From Acaryochloris sp. CCMEE 5410 (lineage in GTDB: Bacteria; Cyanobacteriota; Cyanobacteriia; Thermosynechococcales; Thermosynechococcaceae), in NCBI RefSeq assembly GCF_000238775.2, contig NZ_AFEJ02000001.1:992001-1056000 (forward strand): a stretch of 64,000 nucleotides of DNA, given 5' to 3'. Positions 1 to 10,908 of the stretch are shown one piece after another. The notes under the pieces were generated by a model. The model was not told the DNA's origin, did not search any database, and was given only the letters and a program-made list of their open reading frames with translations. How positions within the stretch are numbered: the first letter of the stretch is position 1; every line of letters begins with the position of its first letter. Both the position numbers and the translations under genes were made by a program.

Positions 1-857
1 AAAGCTGTATTGCAGAACATCCTGGAAACTATGTTCGCCTAATCGGGATTGACCCGAAAGCCAAACGCCGAGTCCTAGAAGTCATCATTCAGCGTCCAGA
101 TAGCAATAGTAAAGCCAGTCCATCAGCCCCTAAAGCGAGACCGGCAAGCTCCAGCTCTAGCTATTCCAGCAAAGTCGAAAGTAATAGTTCAAGCTACCGT
201 CCTGCCCCTTCGGCTGGCCTGGATGGAACAGTTGTGAATCAGATTCGCTCTCTTTTAGCCCAAGGCTACCGAATTGGCACTGAATATGCGGACAAACGCC
301 GATTCCAAACCAGCTCTTGGCAAAGCTGCACACCCATTGCCTCGCAACAAGAATCTCAGGTGATTGCTGGCGTCGAAGCCTGTTTGGCCGAACATCCCAA
401 TGACTATGTTCGTCTGATTGGCATCGACAAGCGGGCCAAGAAGCGGATGTCTGAAACGATTATTCAACGTCCTGGTGGTTCAACTGCGACTTCATCTTCA
501 GTGAAGACATCAAGTTCTCGCTCTTTTCAAGCGCCAGCGACCAAAAGCTCTCGAGGACGTGGATTTAGCCCCCGCAATGGTGGTGGCTTAGATGCTAATA
601 CCGTAGCGCAAGTGCGATCGCTTCTAGCCCAAGGCTACCGAATTAGCACAGAATATGCGGACAAACGTCGGTTCCAAACCAGTTCTTGGCAAAGCTGTCC
701 TCCTATTAAAACCCAGCAAGAATCCCAGGTGATTGCGGCACTAGAATCCTGCATGGCCGACCACCAAAAAGAATATGTCCGCTTAATTGGTATTGATACC
801 AATGCCAAGCGACGCGTCTTAGAATCTGTGATTCAAAAGCCCGTGGCAGCGCACTAG
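1..857 (+). CDS. ccmM: Carboxysome scaffold protein CcmM, 3' end
   Basis: C-terminal part of CcmM; the 5' end lies before the window and the frame is open from base 3. CcmM organises Rubisco in the beta-carboxysome through RbcS-like (SSUL) repeats. Visible are the tail of one repeat ([13 protein letters not shown]) and two complete repeats, each with the pattern [28 protein letters not shown] and ending in a YVRLIGID block. Ser/Pro/Ala-rich linkers of about 40-50 residues separate them. The N-terminal gamma-carbonic-anhydrase-like domain is outside the window. An internal start at 234 would fall inside a repeat boundary and is not a real gene start. ccmN follows after 72 bases on the same strand, as in other beta-cyanobacterial ccm operons. 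Confidence 0.95.
   Translation, partial: SCIAEHPGNYVRLIGIDPKAKRRVLEVIIQRPDSNSKASPSAPKARPASSSSSYSSKVESNSSSYRPAPSAGLDGTVVNQIRSLLAQGYRIGTEYADKRRFQTSSWQSCTPIASQQESQVIAGVEACLAEHPNDYVRLIGIDKRAKKRMSETIIQRPGGSTATSSSVKTSSSRSFQAPATKSSRGRGFSPRNGGGLDANTVAQVRSLLAQGYRISTEYADKRRFQTSSWQSCPPIKTQQESQVIAALESCMADHQKEYVRLIGIDTNAKRRVLESVIQKPVAAH
614..621. repeat. HIP1 octamer (example)
   Basis: GCGATCGC, the highly iterated palindrome of many cyanobacterial genomes. Other copies read here include 3905-3912, 4662-4669, 5755-5762 and 23157-23164. They occur inside and between genes and support the cyanobacterial assignment. Confidence 0.9.
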
Positions 858-929
858 ATGTCATGTCACAAGGGTCTTAGTCTGAACGATCTTGTCACTC
901 TTAGCCTAAGAGCCTAAGGTTCATTGCTG

Positions 930-1481
930 ATGCAACTTTCCCCCCCGCAACCGGTTAGCACCTCGCAATTTTGTGTGATTGGGGATGTTACGATCCATCC
1001 CCACGCCAAAATCGCTCCTGGTGTGATCTTGCAGGCTGCCCCCCAAAGCAAAATTGTGATTGGCGCCAGCGCTTGTATCGGCATCGGAGCTGTTATTCAA
1101 GCCTTTGAAGGAACAATTACCGTTGAGAGTAATGCTGTCCTAGGGGCGGGGGTTTTGGTTCTTGGCAAGGCAACCATTGGTGTAAATGCCTGTATTGGCG
1201 ATTGCACCACCATCATCAATACCGATATTGTGACCCAACAGGTTATTCCGGAGGGTTCACTTATGGGGGATGCCAGCCGATCGACCATTGACGAGTCTGA
1301 AGAGGGTTCACATTTGAATGACGCTCTACCCTCTAATCCAGTCAATCCAGCTTGGCCCAGTCCTCCACCCATGCCGACTCCTGCGCCTGCGAGTAGTCCT
1401 CAGAGGCAATCCCAAGTCATTGGACGAGCCTATGTGACCCAGATGCTTCAGGTCTTGTTTGCTCGTAATTCACCGCCATAA
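930..1481 (+). CDS. ccmN: Carboxysome assembly protein CcmN
   Basis: CcmN links the CcmM/Rubisco core to the carboxysome shell. The N-terminal 110 residues form a left-handed beta-helix of hexapeptide repeats (IGDVTIHPHAKIAPGV, IGASACIGIGAVI, VLGAGVLVLGKATIG). A Pro/Ser/Ala-rich linker follows. The last 20 residues (VIGRAYVTQMLQVLF) form the amphipathic encapsulation peptide expected to bind CcmK shell proteins. I chose the ATG at 930; an in-frame TTG sits six bases upstream. Between ccmM and ccmO on the same strand, which fits operon order. Confidence 0.93.
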   Translation: MQLSPPQPVSTSQFCVIGDVTIHPHAKIAPGVILQAAPQSKIVIGASACIGIGAVIQAFEGTITVESNAVLGAGVLVLGKATIGVNACIGDCTTIINTDIVTQQVIPEGSLMGDASRSTIDESEEGSHLNDALPSNPVNPAWPSPPPMPTPAPASSPQRQSQVIGRAYVTQMLQVLFARNSPP

Positions 1482-1568
1482 TGCTTAAGCCAATCAACCA
1501 TTGCGGTTATTGCTAAACTGAACGAGACTCACTTGAGGATGTCTGGGTCCATTGTCTCCGTCTAGGTA

Positions 1569-2333
1569 TTGCCCGCCGATATGATTCCTGCCTCAAAGTT
1601 AAAACGGAAACGCAGACCTGATAGTGCTTTGGGTCTGTTATCGACTCCCAGTTTCCCTGCGATTGTAGGAACCGCAGATGCGATGCTCAAGGCCGCCGAA
1701 GTGACCTTAGTTGGCTACGAGAAAATTGGGAGCGGATTATGCACAGTTATTGTGCGGGGCAATATTGCGGATGTGCGTCTAGCCGTAGAAGAAGGCAGTC
1801 GCTTAGCGGAGAAGCTGGGGCAAACCGTCTCCAAACTGGTGATTGCTAGACCCATGCCCAACTTGGAAGCCGTCTTTCCCATTGGCAGTCATCTAGTCGA
1901 AATCGCCCAGCAGCAACGGGGCTATTCCCGATTAAGCAACCAATCCATTGGCCTATTAGAAACTCGCGGTTTTCCAGCCATGGTGGGAGCCGCAGATGCC
2001 ATGCTTAAATCCGCTAATGTTCAACTCTCGGCTTATGAAACTATCGGGGCGGGATTATGTACCGCCATGGTTCGGGGATCCGTTGCCAATGTTGCGGTCG
2101 CCATTGAAGCAGGCATGTTTGAAGCAGAACGAATCGGCGAGTTGAATTCGGTGATGGTCATCCCTCGGGTTTTGGATGATTTAGAAGCCATGTTACCTGT
2201 TGCCAGCTGCTGGATCGAGAAACCCTTGCCGCTACTCTTCTCCAATAAGGTGAAAGAGAAAGAGAAAGAATTGGTCCCGTTAGAGAACCTAGAACAACTC
2301 TCCCGCTCTATTGAGCAAGAACCGGATGCTTAA
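1569..2333 (+). CDS. ccmO: Carboxysome shell protein CcmO (tandem BMC domains)
   Basis: Shell protein with two bacterial-microcompartment domains in one chain, as in CcmO. Domain 1 (about residues 20-105) starts ALGLLSTPSFPAIVGTADAMLKAA; domain 2 (about 125-210) starts SIGLLETRGFPAMVGAADAMLKSA. Both keep the G-G-LC-(T/V)-(A/V)-VRG core. Such tandem proteins are thought to form pseudohexameric trimers in the shell facets or edges. The start is either TTG at 1569 or ATG at 1581 and cannot be decided by reading. A charged tail (KVKEKEKELVPLENL) follows the second domain. 87 bases downstream of ccmN. Confidence 0.92.
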   Translation: MPADMIPASKLKRKRRPDSALGLLSTPSFPAIVGTADAMLKAAEVTLVGYEKIGSGLCTVIVRGNIADVRLAVEEGSRLAEKLGQTVSKLVIARPMPNLEAVFPIGSHLVEIAQQQRGYSRLSNQSIGLLETRGFPAMVGAADAMLKSANVQLSAYETIGAGLCTAMVRGSVANVAVAIEAGMFEAERIGELNSVMVIPRVLDDLEAMLPVASCWIEKPLPLLFSNKVKEKEKELVPLENLEQLSRSIEQEPDA

Positions 2334-2441
2334 ACTTAGGTTTTGAAGCTTCAATCTCTCTAGGTTTTGGGCAACATAAGCTCGGTTTTACATGCATTTT
2401 TAACATCGAGTTAGTGGGAAGAATACCGATTACAAGATTGA

Positions 2442-3845
<1,404 letters not shown>

Positions 3846-3959
3846 GTCGTTCTCTAAAACTGGCCTGAGTCATATCGCTTTATTTCCCCTGGATTTTCTA
3901 GCTTGCGATCGCAACCCTGATTCTGCCAAGCTCTGATTCTAAGGAGTGAGATACCTAAG

Positions 3960-4700
3960 GTGAATCACAAAGGAGATTGGTATAAAACTGACCTGGCCTA
4001 TATTCACGATATTGGGTTTGGTGGATTTGCGGATCAAGCGGCGGTCGAGATCTTAGCCTGCTTTCAAAGGCATCAAATTGAATCCGGTTTAGTGGTCGAT
4101 TTAGGCTGTGGTAGCGGCATCTGGGCAGATCACCTCGTCCAGGCGGGGTATCAAGTCTTAGGGATTGATATTTCAGAGGCCATGATTGATCTGGCTCGCA
4201 GTCGGGTTCCTGCTGCAGACTTTCGGGTGGAGTCCTTATTTACGGCCCATCTTCCAACCTGTCAGGCAGTAACGGTTCTGGGAGAAGGTCTAAATTATTT
4301 ATTCGATGCGGAGCACAATTCGTCTCGGCTAGGTCCAATCTTCCAGCGAGTCTTTGATGCCCTAGAACCTGGAGGACTGTTTATCTTTGATCTGGTTGAA
4401 CCGGGTCAGGTTGAAGCGGGACAAACGAGTCAAGGCTTTCGAGAAGGCGAGGACTGGATGGTCTTAGTAGAAAAGCAGGAAGATTTGGAATCAATGATCC
4501 TGACCCGACGAATCATCACGTTTCGCCAAGACGGCACCCTCTATCGACGAGACGAAGAAATCCATCGACAGCAGCTCTACAATGCCGATGAGATAGCGGC
4601 ACAACTGCAACAGATTGGGTTTCAGGTGCAAATTTCCAATACGTATGGTGAATACGAACTTGCGATCGCACGCAAAGCGATCACAGCCCGCAAACCCTAA
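3960..4700 (+). CDS. Class I SAM-dependent methyltransferase
   Basis: Rossmann-fold methyltransferase of 246 residues. Motif I is VVDLGCGSGIWADHLVQAGY (about 42-61), with an acidic residue at the end of strand 2 (GIDIS) and a motif IV-like segment TVLGEGLNYLF. The substrate cannot be told. Starts with GTG at 3960; an AAGGAGTGAG stretch lies 13-20 bases upstream, a rather long spacing. It converges with the TPR gene downstream, the stop codons lying only a few bases apart. Confidence 0.85.
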   Translation: MNHKGDWYKTDLAYIHDIGFGGFADQAAVEILACFQRHQIESGLVVDLGCGSGIWADHLVQAGYQVLGIDISEAMIDLARSRVPAADFRVESLFTAHLPTCQAVTVLGEGLNYLFDAEHNSSRLGPIFQRVFDALEPGGLFIFDLVEPGQVEAGQTSQGFREGEDWMVLVEKQEDLESMILTRRIITFRQDGTLYRRDEEIHRQQLYNADEIAAQLQQIGFQVQISNTYGEYELAIARKAITARKP

Positions 4701-4704
4701 CCGC

Positions 4705-6423
4705 CTATTGGGAAGGCTCAATTTGCTTCTTCACCCGCTCTTGATTCAGCAAAGCCAGAGAATGGTTGGGATTCAGACTAAGGGCTTGTTCTAAGCTGGC
4801 AAGGGCTTCAGGGAAGTTCCCCAAAGCCTTCAGGGCAATGCCTTTCCCGGTCCAATAATCGGCGTTTTTTTCATTAAAGGCAAGGGCTTTGTTATAGGCC
4901 GTCACCGCCCGACTATAGGAGCGTAATCCCATCAGAGCCAAGGCTTTGTTATACCAAGCGCGATCGGATTTGGCATCCAGGGCCACGGCCTGATCCGCAG
5001 CCGATAGGGCCTGACCATAGTCTTCCAGCCGCCAGTAGGCTGCACTTTGATTGATCCAAATTTCTACCAGCGTCGGCTGCTTCCCTGCATTGGCATCTCC
5101 TTTTAATGCCTGGTCGTAGGCCGCAACGGCTTCCTCTAACTTACCCAGAGTCGTCAGAATCCGGCCCTGGTTAAACCAAGCTAAGGAAGATTGCGGATCA
5201 ACTTCTACCCCCTGAGCAGCAGCATCCAGGGCTTCATCGAATCGGCCTAGACGCCAGAGAGACAAGGCCCGTGCACTCCAGGAATGGGCATCTTTGGGCG
5301 TTAAGGCTAACGCTCGATCAATGGAGGTCAGCGCTTCTTCAAACCGCCCTAGACCAATCAGGGCCGTTCCCCGCTGGCTCCAGGCAAACTCTAAACCCGC
5401 CTCTCCCCAGTCTCCATCCCCTTCCTGAAATGCTTTTTCGCAACTGGCTAGGGCCGTCTCAAACTGATGAAGTTGGTTGGCGTTCGCACATTGCTGAATC
5501 AGGGCCGCAGAAGAGGTCGGGGCCAGGGTCACGGCAAACCCGTGAGACGCTTGAGCCTGCTGATGTTCTCCCAATTGATCCAGCAAAATCCCTTGCTGAG
5601 ACCACAGTTGGGAATCCTTAGGTGCGAAGGCAAGCGCCTTGTCATAGCCTTTGAGGGCCTGGTTGTAATCCCCCAATTGTCGGTGTAGTTGAGCAAGTTG
5701 GGACCACCCTATTGCCGGAGAACTATCTCCCCAATCACTGTCGCCTCGGAGGGCGCGATCGCAGGATTCAAACGCCTGAGAATATTGCTTTAGGGCAGCC
5801 AAGACCTGACAGCGCTCGGCCCAAGCCCGGCCATCTCGGCTATGAATATGGGTCGCCCAGTCATAGGCAGCCAAGGCTTCTTCTAACCGTTCCAGCTTAA
5901 ACAGAGCTGCACTCCGGTAATACCAGGCTTGATCTGGCAGCGATTGCCCCCGTTGATCCGCCACTTGGAGGGCCAACTCACAATCCTTAAGAGCAGGCTC
6001 ATAGTTTTGCAATTTAAAGAGACTGATACACCGTTTAGCCAAAATCTGAGGCTCATCCGGCTTTAGTTTGAGGACCTGGTTAAAGGCGGCAACGGCATCT
6101 GAATGTTTGGCTAGGGCAAACACAATTGTGCTGCGATCGGTCCAGGTCTGCGGATCGTTGGTATTTAAGGCAATCGCCTGGTCACAGGCTTTCAGAGCAT
6201 CTTCATATTGCTTCTGCTGAGTTAGGCTCTGACATAATCCCGCCCAATGATCATAGTCCTGCAGTCCTTCCTGAGCTTTGAGCGGTAGGGGAAGCAGGGC
6301 GAAGGCCAACCCCCACCCCCACAGCAACGGTCCCACAGACCATCTGTACCGTCGCAATCGGCAATTCCGGTTTTCAGTAACTACTAAGACTCTTTCCCTA
6401 GGGACAGGAGTGGGTTGTTCCAT
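4705..6423 (-). CDS. TPR-repeat protein with N-terminal membrane/secretion signal
   Basis: Protein of 572 residues made almost entirely of tetratricopeptide repeats (about 14 units of the type AW-N-G--L--LG---EALAAYDQAL-LNP). It probably acts as a protein-interaction scaffold. Residues 25-50 (WSVGPLLWGWGLAFALLPLPLKAQ) form a hydrophobic segment with a possible signal-peptidase site, so the repeats are probably periplasmic. ATG at 6423 lies inside the upstream pentapeptide-repeat gene: the two overlap by 26 bases on the same strand, which suggests translational coupling and a joint role. No catalytic domain seen. Confidence 0.85.
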   Translation of the reverse strand: MEQPTPVPRERVLVVTENRNCRLRRYRWSVGPLLWGWGLAFALLPLPLKAQEGLQDYDHWAGLCQSLTQQKQYEDALKACDQAIALNTNDPQTWTDRSTIVFALAKHSDAVAAFNQVLKLKPDEPQILAKRCISLFKLQNYEPALKDCELALQVADQRGQSLPDQAWYYRSAALFKLERLEEALAAYDWATHIHSRDGRAWAERCQVLAALKQYSQAFESCDRALRGDSDWGDSSPAIGWSQLAQLHRQLGDYNQALKGYDKALAFAPKDSQLWSQQGILLDQLGEHQQAQASHGFAVTLAPTSSAALIQQCANANQLHQFETALASCEKAFQEGDGDWGEAGLEFAWSQRGTALIGLGRFEEALTSIDRALALTPKDAHSWSARALSLWRLGRFDEALDAAAQGVEVDPQSSLAWFNQGRILTTLGKLEEAVAAYDQALKGDANAGKQPTLVEIWINQSAAYWRLEDYGQALSAADQAVALDAKSDRAWYNKALALMGLRSYSRAVTAYNKALAFNEKNADYWTGKGIALKALGNFPEALASLEQALSLNPNHSLALLNQERVKKQIEPSQ

Positions 6424-7840
6424 CAGGCATTATGGCTCCACACAGATAAGCATCATCAAGGTTTGTGCCCTCAATATTGGCATTCTCCAAATTGGCTTCT
6501 GCTAAGTTGGCATTCTTTAAGGTTGCAGCCTTCAAACTGGCTCCTGTCAGATCGGCCCGAAACAGATTGGCTTCCGTCAAATTTGCCCCATCCAAAATAC
6601 TTTGGGTAAGATTCGCTTGGGGAAGCTGCACCCGGAAAAAGTCCACTTGGCTTAGATCCGCTTGGGCTAAGTCAGCGGTTTTGAGGTCTAGCTCTCTGCC
6701 CCCCTGGTTGACTAGCTCCCATACTTGCCGCCATTTATCCGCCAGAACCGTTTTGATATTGATTTTGCTCTTGTGCAGCTTGGCTAGGTTGAGATCGGCA
6801 CCTTCTAAATTGGCATAGCGCAGATCGGCACCTTCTAAATTGCTATTGGTCAAATTGGCTCGGCGAAAATCGGTATAGCGGAGGCGAGCATTACTAAAAT
6901 CAGTCGCTCTCAGGTTACTATCCTGCAAATTGACAATAAACAAATAGGCCTGAGACAGATCCGCTTCTTCTAGATCTTCTCCCTTTAAATTAATGCCTAC
7001 CCAATGCACACCACTCAGATTTTTGCCCTGCGTTGGAGGGCCTTCTGTAGCAGAAGGTTCTGGAGCCAGTGATTCCGAGGTCTCTTCGGCAACAGGGCTT
7101 TCAATTTGCTTTTGGTTGAGGATGGCCCAAGCATTCCGCCATTTCGGATCGATAACTGTGGTGTCATCTAGTTTGGCCTCCCTCAGATCAGCATTCACTA
7201 GGTTGGCACCTGTTAAATCCGCCCCAATCAGGTTGGCCCCTTTTAGAGATGCACCTTCTAAATTGGCGTTAATCAACTGGGTTCCCACTAGAGATGCATT
7301 CTGTAATCGAGCCTGGGATAAATTGGCGGTGGTTAAATTAGCCTGATTCAACTGAGCTTTACCTAAGTTGGCCCTCGCTAAATTGGCTTCGGTTAAATTA
7401 GCTTGGCTCAAGTTGGCATCGCGGAGTTGAGCATTCTCCAAATCGCTCAGGGTGAGCTGAGCTTGGGATAAGTTAGCCCGAAATAAGATGGCTGCCCCCA
7501 GTTGGCTTTTTTCTAAATTGCTGAGGGTGAGTTGGGCACTGGAAAGGTTTGCCTCCCGCAAATCAGCTTGTTTGAGATCCGCCCGAAGGAGATCTGCCCC
7601 ATCTAGCTTTGCACCACGCAGATTCGCTTCTTTGAGATTGGCCCCTTTGAGGTTGGCATTCCGAAGATCCGCTCCCCCTAATTTAGCTTTATCAAGCTGG
7701 CAGTCGGCACATTCACGCGTTTCTTTCAGTTGATCAACATGATCGCCTTTGGCTGCCTGCACAGGTTGGCTCAACAGGGTGAGTGCAACCATTCCACTAA
7801 CCAACCCAGATGAGACTTTGAAAGTCTGGCTTATCCGCAA
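6398..7840 (-). CDS. Secreted pentapeptide-repeat protein
   Basis: 480 residues with a signal peptide (residues 1-29, ending PVQA-A) followed by two blocks of A(D/N)LXX pentapeptide repeats (about 45-225 and 275-470). Two near-identical breaks in the repeats (DDTTVIDPKWRNAW and INIKTVLADKWRQVW) suggest an internal duplication of the whole unit. Such repeats fold as right-handed quadrilateral beta-helices; in cyanobacteria most are of unknown function in periplasm or thylakoid lumen. The start is TTG at 7840, supported by GAGG 8 bases upstream and by the signal peptide. It overlaps the downstream TPR gene by 26 bases. Confidence 0.85.
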   Translation of the reverse strand: MRISQTFKVSSGLVSGMVALTLLSQPVQAAKGDHVDQLKETRECADCQLDKAKLGGADLRNANLKGANLKEANLRGAKLDGADLLRADLKQADLREANLSSAQLTLSNLEKSQLGAAILFRANLSQAQLTLSDLENAQLRDANLSQANLTEANLARANLGKAQLNQANLTTANLSQARLQNASLVGTQLINANLEGASLKGANLIGADLTGANLVNADLREAKLDDTTVIDPKWRNAWAILNQKQIESPVAEETSESLAPEPSATEGPPTQGKNLSGVHWVGINLKGEDLEEADLSQAYLFIVNLQDSNLRATDFSNARLRYTDFRRANLTNSNLEGADLRYANLEGADLNLAKLHKSKINIKTVLADKWRQVWELVNQGGRELDLKTADLAQADLSQVDFFRVQLPQANLTQSILDGANLTEANLFRADLTGASLKAATLKNANLAEANLENANIEGTNLDDAYLCGAIMPDGTTHSCP

Positions 7841-8208
7841 AATCCGAACCTCAGATTTTAGGAAAGATCAACTACAGATCATGGCATGTTCGCTGGCCAC
7901 AAAGGATTAGACGAAGGTCTAATAGCATCACAAAAACTAATAAATAGAATTATCATGAGCAAAAGCCTCACCATTAAACGCAGACATTTGTTCATTACTG
8001 ATAAACTTACAAAGTTCTTACCCAACCTAATGATAGTAACAGGTTTTTATTTAAAGAATATAGACTCTAACCAGAAGAGAGAATATCTTGCAGGTGCAAT
8101 AATAATTATATAAATTCAAAAATCAATCAATAAATTTATTTTATGAGTAAATGAATAGTGGCATGAGGTCTATTTCTAGAGGAAGCATGAGAAAAAAGCG
8201 AGAAGAAG
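7841..8208. other. Intergenic stretch, no convincing gene
   Basis: 368 AT-rich bases between the divergent pentapeptide gene and the membrane-protein gene. A 75-codon frame (7886-8113, +) is present but has no recognisable domain or ribosome-binding site. The stretch should hold the promoters of both flanking genes, which I could not place. Confidence 0.5.
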
Positions 8209-9492
8209 ATGCAAGATAAAACCCCTGAAGCGATATCTCTAGCCTTGATTAATGCAATAAAAAATACAACTATATTCTTTTTTTTATTAGGAATATTTTT
8301 AATTGCATTTTTAATTGTATTTTTATTTGTAGCCAAGGAAAGTGAACTTGCTTTATTTATATTATTTGCTTGTATTTTTCTTGCAGGAATTTGTGCAATT
8401 ATATTTGCACTATATTCAACATTACAGAGAAAGGAGAATCGCTCACGAGACACTGCAACCTCTTTACAGGCTGTTCTTGTGCCTGTATGGATTGGAATTT
8501 TATTAGTATTCATTTTCTCTTCATCTACTTTCTTCAATAAGGATTTAAGCAATCAGGCCAGTCAAAAAGCCATAAATAATTCATCAAGTGAAACAGTCCT
8601 AAGTAGCCAAAACAATCTAACAAAAAGGGATAGCAAACAAAATCCACTAAAAACTCTTAGTATTACACTTTCTATTGGTGGATCTTCATTAGTATTTGGC
8701 TCTTTTTTTGGCATTCTTTTTGGGATCCCAAGATCGGCTCAAAGAAGATCTGAACGCAATGAATTTGTATTATTAAGCGATAAAAATACAAATGAAGATA
8801 AAAAGCAGAAAAATGGCTTAGATACATCCAAAACTTCAAGCACAAATAGATATTCAGATAACACTAATATTGAGGAAATATCTGACTGGCTGACTAAGAT
8901 TATAATTGGTATCGGCCTAGTTCAGCTAAGAACTATTCCCGACATATTGAGAAGTCTAACAAATTCTCTAAATAAAGTGTTAGGAGATGGAAATGGTATT
9001 TTTGGCATATCCATAATCCTTCTGTTATCAATCTCTGGTTTCTTTATTGGCTACCTTTGTTCAAGACTATTTCTTCCAGGCGCATTTACTCGAACATTGC
9101 TCCATCAGTTAGACCAAAAGCAATCAGAATTAGATCAAAAGCAGTCAGACATAAGTGAAATTATTAATGAGCGAGATAGCTATGATTATTTGGTTCAAAC
9201 TCTACTTGCCAAATTCGAGGAAGAAAATTTAAGTGATAAGGTTTTCAAAAGCATAGATATTTTGTTAAAAAATGACGATGGTACCAATAAAAAGCTTGAT
9301 CATATTTGTGGCGGACAACGAAGCCTAAAAGGTTTTCTAAGGGGAAGTGATGAGCATAGACAACTCCGTAAACTACGCTCCAACAACTTAATTAGGCCTA
9401 AAGAAGGCCATAGCTGGCAAGCAAACAAGGAGATACAACTGACTTCTCTCGGGAAGGCATACTGTGAATATAAAAAAGCAAATAAGAGTTAA
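8209..9492 (+). CDS. Multi-pass membrane protein of unknown function, AT-rich
   Basis: Not recognised. 427 residues with about five hydrophobic segments: two near the N-terminus (FFFLLGIFLIAFLIVFLFVA and ALFILFACIFLAGICAIIFA), one near 100-120 (VPVWIGILLVFIFSSS), one near 160-180 (GGSSLVFGSFFGILFGIP) and one near 265-285. A short coiled segment with a duplicated LDQKQS motif follows. The soluble C-terminal 130 residues end in LRKLRSNNLIRPKEGHSW...IQLTSLGKAY, which looks like a winged-helix end (inference). Base composition is clearly more AT-rich than the flanking genes, suggesting acquisition by transfer. ATG at 8209 gives the longest frame. Confidence 0.75.
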   Translation: MQDKTPEAISLALINAIKNTTIFFFLLGIFLIAFLIVFLFVAKESELALFILFACIFLAGICAIIFALYSTLQRKENRSRDTATSLQAVLVPVWIGILLVFIFSSSTFFNKDLSNQASQKAINNSSSETVLSSQNNLTKRDSKQNPLKTLSITLSIGGSSLVFGSFFGILFGIPRSAQRRSERNEFVLLSDKNTNEDKKQKNGLDTSKTSSTNRYSDNTNIEEISDWLTKIIIGIGLVQLRTIPDILRSLTNSLNKVLGDGNGIFGISIILLLSISGFFIGYLCSRLFLPGAFTRTLLHQLDQKQSELDQKQSDISEIINERDSYDYLVQTLLAKFEEENLSDKVFKSIDILLKNDDGTNKKLDHICGGQRSLKGFLRGSDEHRQLRKLRSNNLIRPKEGHSWQANKEIQLTSLGKAYCEYKKANKS

Positions 9493-9579
9493 TTTTTAAA
9501 TAGAATCTAAAGCTGTCAATCATAATAGAACAACGTATGATCAACAAAAGGAAAAGGCTTTTTAGGATGAGGCAATTGC

Positions 9580-10887
9580 ATGGCAGCCACGATCGCATTG
9601 ATCGCCCACGATCGCAAAAAAGATCAAATCGTTGAATTTGCCAAGCAATACCAACCCGTTCTCTGTCGATATCGCATTATCGCCACCGGCACGACCGGAC
9701 AGCGGATCAAAGACGCCACCAGCCTAGAGATCGAGAGAATGCTGTCGGGACCGATGGGAGGAGATGCCCAAATTTCTACCCAGGTGGCAGAAGGTAAAGT
9801 CACCGCCGTGATTTTCCTAGTCGATCCCCTCTATGCCCAACCCCATGAACCCGATATTCAAGCCCTTCAACGGATTTGCGCTGTTTATGATGTGCCCCTT
9901 GCCATTAATGTCGCCACTGCATCGGCCATTTTGGAGCAACTTCGCCGTACCCGAGTCGCCCACCTAATTTTTAATCCTGTATCAGGACAAGGCAATGCCG
10001 ACCATGATTTAACCTTAATCGAAGAACTCCTTAGTCCAGCCATGGAATTGGTTGTGCATTTGACCACTCCAGATACCCATCCCAGCGAGTTGGTAGATGA
10101 TGCGATTTCAGCTCAAGCCGATCTGATTCTGGCTTCTGGGGGTGATGGCACGATCTCCGCTGTGGCAGGGGCATTGATCGGCACCGATATTCCTCTTGGG
10201 GTGATTCCCCGAGGCACAGCCAACGCTTTCGCCGCTGCTCTCAATATTTCTCAGGGATTTATGCCGATTCGAAGTGCCTGCAACATTATTGTCCAAGGTA
10301 AGACTTGGGTCGTCGACGTGGCTAAGTGTAACGATCAGCCGATGATTCTGTTGGCGGGGATTGGTCTAGAAGCGGAAGTGATTGAACGAGCGGACCGAGA
10401 AGCCAAAAACCGCTGGGGGGCCTTCGCCTACATTATGGAAGGGATTAAGCAGTTCAATCAGCAGGAGCTTTTTGAAACGGAGATTGAAGTCGAGGGTGTG
10501 ATCAAAACCTTTCAGGCTGGTGCTGTTACGATTGCCAATGCCGCACCCCCGACTTCGGTGATGGCCCAAGGAGCAGGGATCGTCGATGCCAGTGATGGAC
10601 TGTTAGATATCACCATTGGTGCCCCCCAAACAGACTTGGAAGCGGTCGGGGCGATGGTGAACTTAGTGGGGGCTGCCTTGATGCGCCACCCCACCAATCG
10701 GGAAGACATCATCAATCTACAAACCCGTCGAGTCAAAGTGAAAACCCACCCACCCCAAAAGGTTGTCGTAGATGGGGAAATGGTGGGAACCACCCCCATT
10801 GAAGTGGAATGTATTCCTCGGGGGTTGATTGTGTTTGCACCTGAGTCAGCAGATTTACACCAGGAAGCCCCTGAATCTGAGGCTTAA
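9580..10887 (+). CDS. Methylglyoxal synthase-diacylglycerol/lipid kinase fusion
   Basis: Two enzymes in one 435-residue chain. Residues 1-120 are a methylglyoxal synthase domain: ATGTTG (35-40), the active-site block GPMGGDAQ with Asp62, DPLYAQPHEPDIQALQR and PLAINVATA. It would turn dihydroxyacetone phosphate into methylglyoxal. Residues 128-430 are a YegS/DagK-type kinase domain: IFNPVSGQGNAD, the nucleotide-binding ASGGDGTISAVAG, PRGTANAFAAAL and a C-terminal VDGEMVGTTPIEVE. It would phosphorylate a lipid or related alcohol. The ATG at 9580 is preceded by AGGATGAGG. Whether both domains are active is inferred from conserved motifs only. Confidence 0.88.
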   Translation: MAATIALIAHDRKKDQIVEFAKQYQPVLCRYRIIATGTTGQRIKDATSLEIERMLSGPMGGDAQISTQVAEGKVTAVIFLVDPLYAQPHEPDIQALQRICAVYDVPLAINVATASAILEQLRRTRVAHLIFNPVSGQGNADHDLTLIEELLSPAMELVVHLTTPDTHPSELVDDAISAQADLILASGGDGTISAVAGALIGTDIPLGVIPRGTANAFAAALNISQGFMPIRSACNIIVQGKTWVVDVAKCNDQPMILLAGIGLEAEVIERADREAKNRWGAFAYIMEGIKQFNQQELFETEIEVEGVIKTFQAGAVTIANAAPPTSVMAQGAGIVDASDGLLDITIGAPQTDLEAVGAMVNLVGAALMRHPTNREDIINLQTRRVKVKTHPPQKVVVDGEMVGTTPIEVECIPRGLIVFAPESADLHQEAPESEA

Positions 10888-10908
10888 TTGAATTAAAAGG
10901 CATACAGG

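Noticed and set aside
7886-8113. 75-codon frame on the plus strand
   Set aside because: No ribosome-binding site, no domain, AT-rich intergenic sequence. Mentioned only in the intergenic entry.
8136-8552. 138-codon frame on the minus strand
   Set aside because: Antisense to the N-terminal part of the membrane protein gene; low-complexity Lys/Asn/Ile composition without a ribosome-binding site.
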